9,044 bases of DNA from JBGTLW01 sp041743835 (GTDB lineage Bacteria > Planctomycetota > Phycisphaerae > Phycisphaerales > Phycisphaeraceae), in assembly GCA_041743835.1 (NCBI GenBank), contig JBGTLW010000243.1, positions 1-9,044 of the forward strand, in the 5' to 3' direction. Of the stretch, positions 6,502 to 9,044 are shown piece by piece; position 1 is the stretch's first letter; each line of letters begins with the position of its first letter. Under the pieces are notes generated by a model. The model searched no databases and had not been told where the DNA came from. It saw nothing but the letters and a program-made list of their open reading frames with translations. A program made the translations under genes and the position numbers.

Positions 6502-6533
6502 CAGTTGTCTTACGGTTTACGATGTACGTTGGC

Positions 6534-7382
6534 TCAGCGGACATCGCGCTTGCGGCCGCCGAGGATCAGCAGGCCACCCAGGCCGAGCAAGGCGAGGGAT
6601 GCGGGCTCGGGGATAGGCACCGCAGAAATACTCACGTTATTGATCGTGGCCCATGCTCGACCCGAAACCACCTTATTGCCCGCATCGAGTGTGTACACTA
6701 AGAAACCGACCGCCTGCACATCGTCAAAGACTCGTTCTGTAAAGTCGTTGGCATCCCCTGTGAAATCCAGACCAAAGGCTGCATTTGACGGGTTGTAGAT
6801 TGCCCAACTTTCAGAGTTTGGATCATTCAAAGTTGCTCCTACACTCTGAGAAATGTAGAACGTGCTGCCATTCAATACCACCCACCGCACTTGATTTCGC
6901 TCTGTTCGCGATCGCGTCATGCTGAAGCTGCTGTCGCTGTCGAATATGACGGCCGGTGCCGCAGCCAAGTTTACAAAGTTCTGTTTCTTCCACATTTGCA
7001 GAAAGAAAGCAACGCCAGACTGGCCAGCACTATCGTATTGGAATCGCAAGTTTAATTCGGGGCCAAGAGTACGCGTAGCATTGTTTACATTACCCGTCCG
7101 ATCCGCCTGAATATAGTCATACCCGTGGTACCATGTACTACTAGTTCCAGTCGTTACCGTTGCAGAACCACCAAGATTGAATGTGCGAAAGTTTCTCGTA
7201 TCGTTGACCTGAGGGTCACCGAGCCCAAAATCACCCGCAACGGCTGTGGGGAGTGTGTAGTTGCCTGCACTAGAGGTTTCGTTTGAGTTCCAATTCACGA
7301 TTGTCAAAGCCGAAACACTGCTTGTAAATGGCAGCGTCGCTGCAGCCAAGGCGGTCAGGATTCGTTTGGATACGTTTGTCAT
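6534..7382 (-). CDS. PEP-CTERM sorting-domain protein, body of unknown function
   Basis: 282 residues. The ATG at 7380-7382 follows GGAGG by nine bases. Residues 1-25 are a signal peptide ending in S-V-S-A. The C-terminus is a PEP-CTERM anchor: IPEPASLALLGLGGLLILGG (257-276), then RKRDVR. The body (26-250) is rich in Asn, Ser, Thr, Gly and aromatic residues and looks all-beta; I recognise no named domain and no catalytic motif. It contains no cysteine and has mid-sequence aromatic patches (STWYHGYDY, VAFFLQMWKKQNF, VRWVVLNGSTFYISQ), as in carbohydrate-binding or jelly-roll folds, but that is only an impression. Base composition is clearly more AT-rich than the sulfatase and regulator on either side. 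The gene is divergent from a XylR-type regulator and shares a spacer full of repeats with it, so that regulator is the obvious candidate to control it. Confidence 0.9.
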   Translation of the reverse strand: MTNVSKRILTALAAATLPFTSSVSALTIVNWNSNETSSAGNYTLPTAVAGDFGLGDPQVNDTRNFRTFNLGGSATVTTGTSSTWYHGYDYIQADRTGNVNNATRTLGPELNLRFQYDSAGQSGVAFFLQMWKKQNFVNLAAAPAVIFDSDSSFSMTRSRTERNQVRWVVLNGSTFYISQSVGATLNDPNSESWAIYNPSNAAFGLDFTGDANDFTERVFDDVQAVGFLVYTLDAGNKVVSGRAWATINNVSISAVPIPEPASLALLGLGGLLILGGRKRDVR

Positions 7383-7422
7383 GTGAGATGTCCTCCAGTT
7401 GATAAGAGAATCGGGAATCCAC

Positions 7423-7448
7423 GGTCACGGCACACACATGCGGTGACC
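7423..7448. promoter_or_regulatory. Inverted repeat in the leader of the second PEP-CTERM gene, candidate operator
   Basis: GGTCAC (7423-7428) and GTGACC (7443-7448) are exact complements. After one mismatched G/G pair the arms continue with GCA (7430-7432) and TGC (7439-7441), giving ten-base arms with one mismatch around a six-base centre. It ends 40 bases upstream of the PEP-CTERM start codon. On the minus strand a perfect TTGACA (7454-7449) abuts it and a TATACT (-10-like, 7468-7463) lies just upstream, but I cannot pair them into one well-spaced promoter. Confidence 0.45.
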
Positions 7449-7498
7449 TGTCAACACGTAAGAGTATATCCCCTGTTCCGAAGCAGGCTAGACATATT

Positions 7499-7550
7499 TG
7501 CGTCATTTATCGGAAAAAATGCGTCAGGCAAGACCATGATCTGTATCATG
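7499..7550 (+). promoter_or_regulatory. Candidate promoter and AraC-type operator of the XylR-like regulator
   Basis: TGCGTCA occurs at 7499-7505 and again at 7520-7526, exactly 21 bases apart in the same orientation, the spacing at which AraC-family proteins typically bind direct half-sites. A TATCAT hexamer (7544-7549, 5 of 6 to the -10 consensus) lies 17 bases after 7521-7526, so the downstream half-site would overlap the weak -35 position. The palindrome CATGATCTGTATCATG (7535-7550, six-base arms) covers the -10. The layout fits activation and self-control by the adjacent regulator. It is an inference from spacing and position. Confidence 0.5.
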
Positions 7551-7603
7551 ACAACGCACAGGCACACCAGAGTGCCTCTGTGCAGGCCCCGCGAGCGCCC
7601 AAC

Positions 7604-8806
7604 ATGCCGCCAACGACGCGAACGCCAAACGCAGACACCACGACTCCGGCCGGGTCGGCCAAGCGCGGCGAAGCCTTGCGCGTCGGGGTACTCATGTCGT
7701 CCGACCTCGCGTACTTCCGGCAGATCATCCACGGGGTGGCTGCGTTCACAGCCCAGTCGCACGGCTTGTCCGCCTTGCTGATCACCCCCGGGGCGGATTC
7801 ACAGCCGAACCTGTCCCAGTGGCGGCTTGATGGGCTCATCGGCCTGCTCAATGACAGCCGCCGCCGCCGATTCAACCTGCCGCCCGAGCTGCCCGTGATC
7901 AACGTCTCGGCCCGAGAGCAAATCCCCGGCGTGCCGCTGGTCACCACCGACAACGTGGCGATCGGGCGGATGGCGGCGGACCACCTGATAAGCCTGGGCT
8001 TCGAGCACCTCGTGTATGTGGGGTACCACGACCACTGGTACTCCCAGCAGCGGTTGGAGGGGTTTGCCCAGCGTGCGGCCGAGGCGGGTATCGAGCCGGT
8101 GATCCTGCATCAGCCAAACCCCCCGGGCTGGCACGACTTGATCGCCTGGCTGGCAGGCTGGCTCAAGTCGCTGCCCCGGCCGGCGGCGGTGGCCTGCTGC
8201 AATGACCTGCGCGCCCGAAGCGTGGTGGAGGCCTGCCGCGCAACCGGGCTGCGCATCCCGCAGGATATCGCGGTGATCGGCGTGGACAACGACGAGGTGT
8301 TCTGCACCATCGCTGACCCCCCGCTCTCGAGCATCGATGTCAACGGCCGCGACGTGGGCCAGCAGGCGGCCAGACTGATGCACGCTCACCTGACCGCTGG
8401 CAAGCCACTGCCCGCGTTGACACTTGTCGAGCCGATCGGCGTGGTGTCCCGGCAGTCCTCACGCCGCCTCGCGCACGACGACCCGCTCGTCACCGCCGCG
8501 CTCGAGTTCATCCACCACCACGCCAAGCGAGGCATCGGCGTCGAGGACATACTCGACCACCTCACCGTCTCCAGGCGATCGCTGGAGCGGCGGTTCCGCG
8601 AAGTGCTGGGCCACACCCCAGCCATGGAAATCCGCAAGACGCAAGTCGAACTGGCCAAGCGGCTGCTGGTCGATACCCGGCTGTCGCTACCCAGTGTCGC
8701 AGCCCACGCGGGACTGGGCTCAGACCGAGTCATGCGGATGCTCTTCGCACGCCAGGTCGGCGTCAGCCCCAGCCAGTACCGCGAACGTTTCGAGGGCAGC
8801 GACTGA
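7604..8806 (+). CDS. XylR-type AraC-family transcriptional regulator with LacI-like sensor domain
   Basis: 400 residues from the ATG at 7604. A GTG at 7580 would add eight residues; both have only a weak GAG 7-8 bases upstream, and I prefer the ATG. Residues 1-24 are a Thr/Pro-rich, probably disordered stretch. Residues 26-285 form a LacI/periplasmic-binding-protein-like domain: RVGVLMSSDLAYFRQIIHGV, DNVAIGRMAADHLISLGF, VACCNDLRARSVVEACRATG, IPQDIAVIGVDNDEV and the closing GRDVGQQAARLM. Residues 293-397 form the AraC double helix-turn-helix: VEDILDHLTVSRRSLERRFR and SLPSVAAHAGLGSDRVMRML, ending VGVSPSQYRERF. This is the architecture of E. coli XylR, which senses xylose and activates catabolic genes. 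Here no xylose genes are present; the neighbours are a PEP-CTERM protein and a sulfatase, so the ligand may be another sugar. In Planctomycetota this family has many paralogues, so the symbol xylR is withheld. Confidence 0.93.
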   Translation: MPPTTRTPNADTTTPAGSAKRGEALRVGVLMSSDLAYFRQIIHGVAAFTAQSHGLSALLITPGADSQPNLSQWRLDGLIGLLNDSRRRRFNLPPELPVINVSAREQIPGVPLVTTDNVAIGRMAADHLISLGFEHLVYVGYHDHWYSQQRLEGFAQRAAEAGIEPVILHQPNPPGWHDLIAWLAGWLKSLPRPAAVACCNDLRARSVVEACRATGLRIPQDIAVIGVDNDEVFCTIADPPLSSIDVNGRDVGQQAARLMHAHLTAGKPLPALTLVEPIGVVSRQSSRRLAHDDPLVTAALEFIHHHAKRGIGVEDILDHLTVSRRSLERRFREVLGHTPAMEIRKTQVELAKRLLVDTRLSLPSVAAHAGLGSDRVMRMLFARQVGVSPSQYRERFEGSD

Positions 8807-8845
8807 CAGGCCCGCCCGGAGGCTGAGAACTTGTATGAGAAGGGG

Positions 8846-8932
8846 TGCCATGGTCAACGAGCGCAGCGAGGCAGGCCATGCGGGACAACCATCTCGCGCC
8901 CTTCATGGCCTGCGCTACGCTTGACCATGGCA
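8846..8932. repeat. Large compound inverted repeat, REPIN-like element
   Basis: TGCCATGGTCAA (8846-8857) pairs perfectly with TTGACCATGGCA (8921-8932), and GCAGGCCATG (8871-8880) pairs perfectly with CATGGCCTGC (8904-8913); the unpaired parts between are CGAGCGCAGCGAG on the left and GCTACGC on the right. Each arm is also bounded by CATGG and CCATG, so each can fold on its own. Two similar palindromic units in inverted orientation around a 23-base spacer is the layout of a REP doublet (REPIN). It begins 39 bases after the XylR-type gene, where it could also act as a transcription terminator or mRNA-stabilising structure. No REP-associated transposase is in the window. Confidence 0.6.
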
Positions 8933-9044
8933 TCTCTGAATGAGTTGCCTTTGTCAAGCATTGGGGCGGAGCAGTTCCGGTCATCTCTGCGGGCTCTTGA
9001 GTCCCATCCGGTTTCGTTCGGTGGCCACGGCTTCCCAATCACCC
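8933..9044. other. Right-edge segment, coding status unresolved
   Basis: Two readings compete. On the plus strand an ATG at 8927 opens a frame to the edge (39 codons, starting MASLNELPLSSIGAEQF), but the ATG lies inside the inverted repeat, no ribosome site precedes it and the third positions are less GC-rich than in neighbouring genes. On the minus strand a frame entering from the edge ends with GDWEAVATERNRMGLKSPQR and a stop at 8983-8981; that would make the repeat sit between convergent genes. I slightly favour the minus reading, without being able to name a family. Confidence 0.2.

Noticed and set aside
7383..7781. Plus-strand open frame across the divergent spacer into the XylR-type gene
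   Set aside because: It is Arg/Pro/Thr-rich in its second half, a frame-shadow of the regulator, and it runs through the promoter and repeat region.
1..9044. tRNA, rRNA, CRISPR arrays, riboswitches, transposases or phage genes
   Set aside because: None was recognised on either strand; short repeats found do not form regularly spaced arrays.

Overview
The window looks like chromosomal DNA of a Planctomycetota bacterium, most likely of the class Phycisphaerae. This is an inference from gene content: two short secreted proteins with almost identical PEP-CTERM tails, a pseudopilin of the short 'FTLIELLVVISIIALL' type with a C-terminal DG signature, a sulfatase, a FlgD-Ig/propeller secreted protein, and two sugar-type regulators that carry LacI-like sensor domains on GntR and AraC DNA-binding domains. 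The DNA is GC-rich with strongly GC-biased third codon positions, except in the PEP-CTERM genes and some intergenic stretches. No RNA gene, CRISPR array, transposase or phage gene was seen.

Layout. Positions 3692 down to 1 hold four genes in one direction (minus strand): a GntR/LacI chimeric regulator, a PEP-CTERM protein with a pre-peptidase C-terminal-like fold, a pseudopilin, and the start of a large secreted FlgD-Ig/beta-propeller protein that runs off the left edge. A good promoter precedes the regulator and lies beside an AT-rich control region (about 3720-3885) with several inverted repeats. Then come purU (3978-4841, minus) and, divergent from it, a cytosolic-looking sulfatase (5005-6441, plus). 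The sulfatase converges on a second PEP-CTERM protein (6534-7382, minus), with a strong shared hairpin between them. That second PEP-CTERM gene is divergent from a XylR-type AraC regulator (7604-8806, plus). The roughly 220-base divergent spacer carries an inverted repeat, a 21-base-spaced direct repeat and a palindrome. The right end holds a large compound inverted repeat that resembles a REPIN (8846-8932), then edge sequence of unresolved coding status.

How the parts may work together (inference): both regulators have periplasmic-binding-protein-like sensor domains, so each probably responds to a sugar or sugar derivative. Each sits next to genes for exported surface proteins, and a sulfatase lies between the two units. 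The simplest reading is a locus for sensing and handling sulfated polysaccharide, with surface proteins (PEP-CTERM, pseudopilin, FlgD-Ig/propeller) co-regulated with it. PurU is a housekeeping one-carbon enzyme and need not belong to the system.
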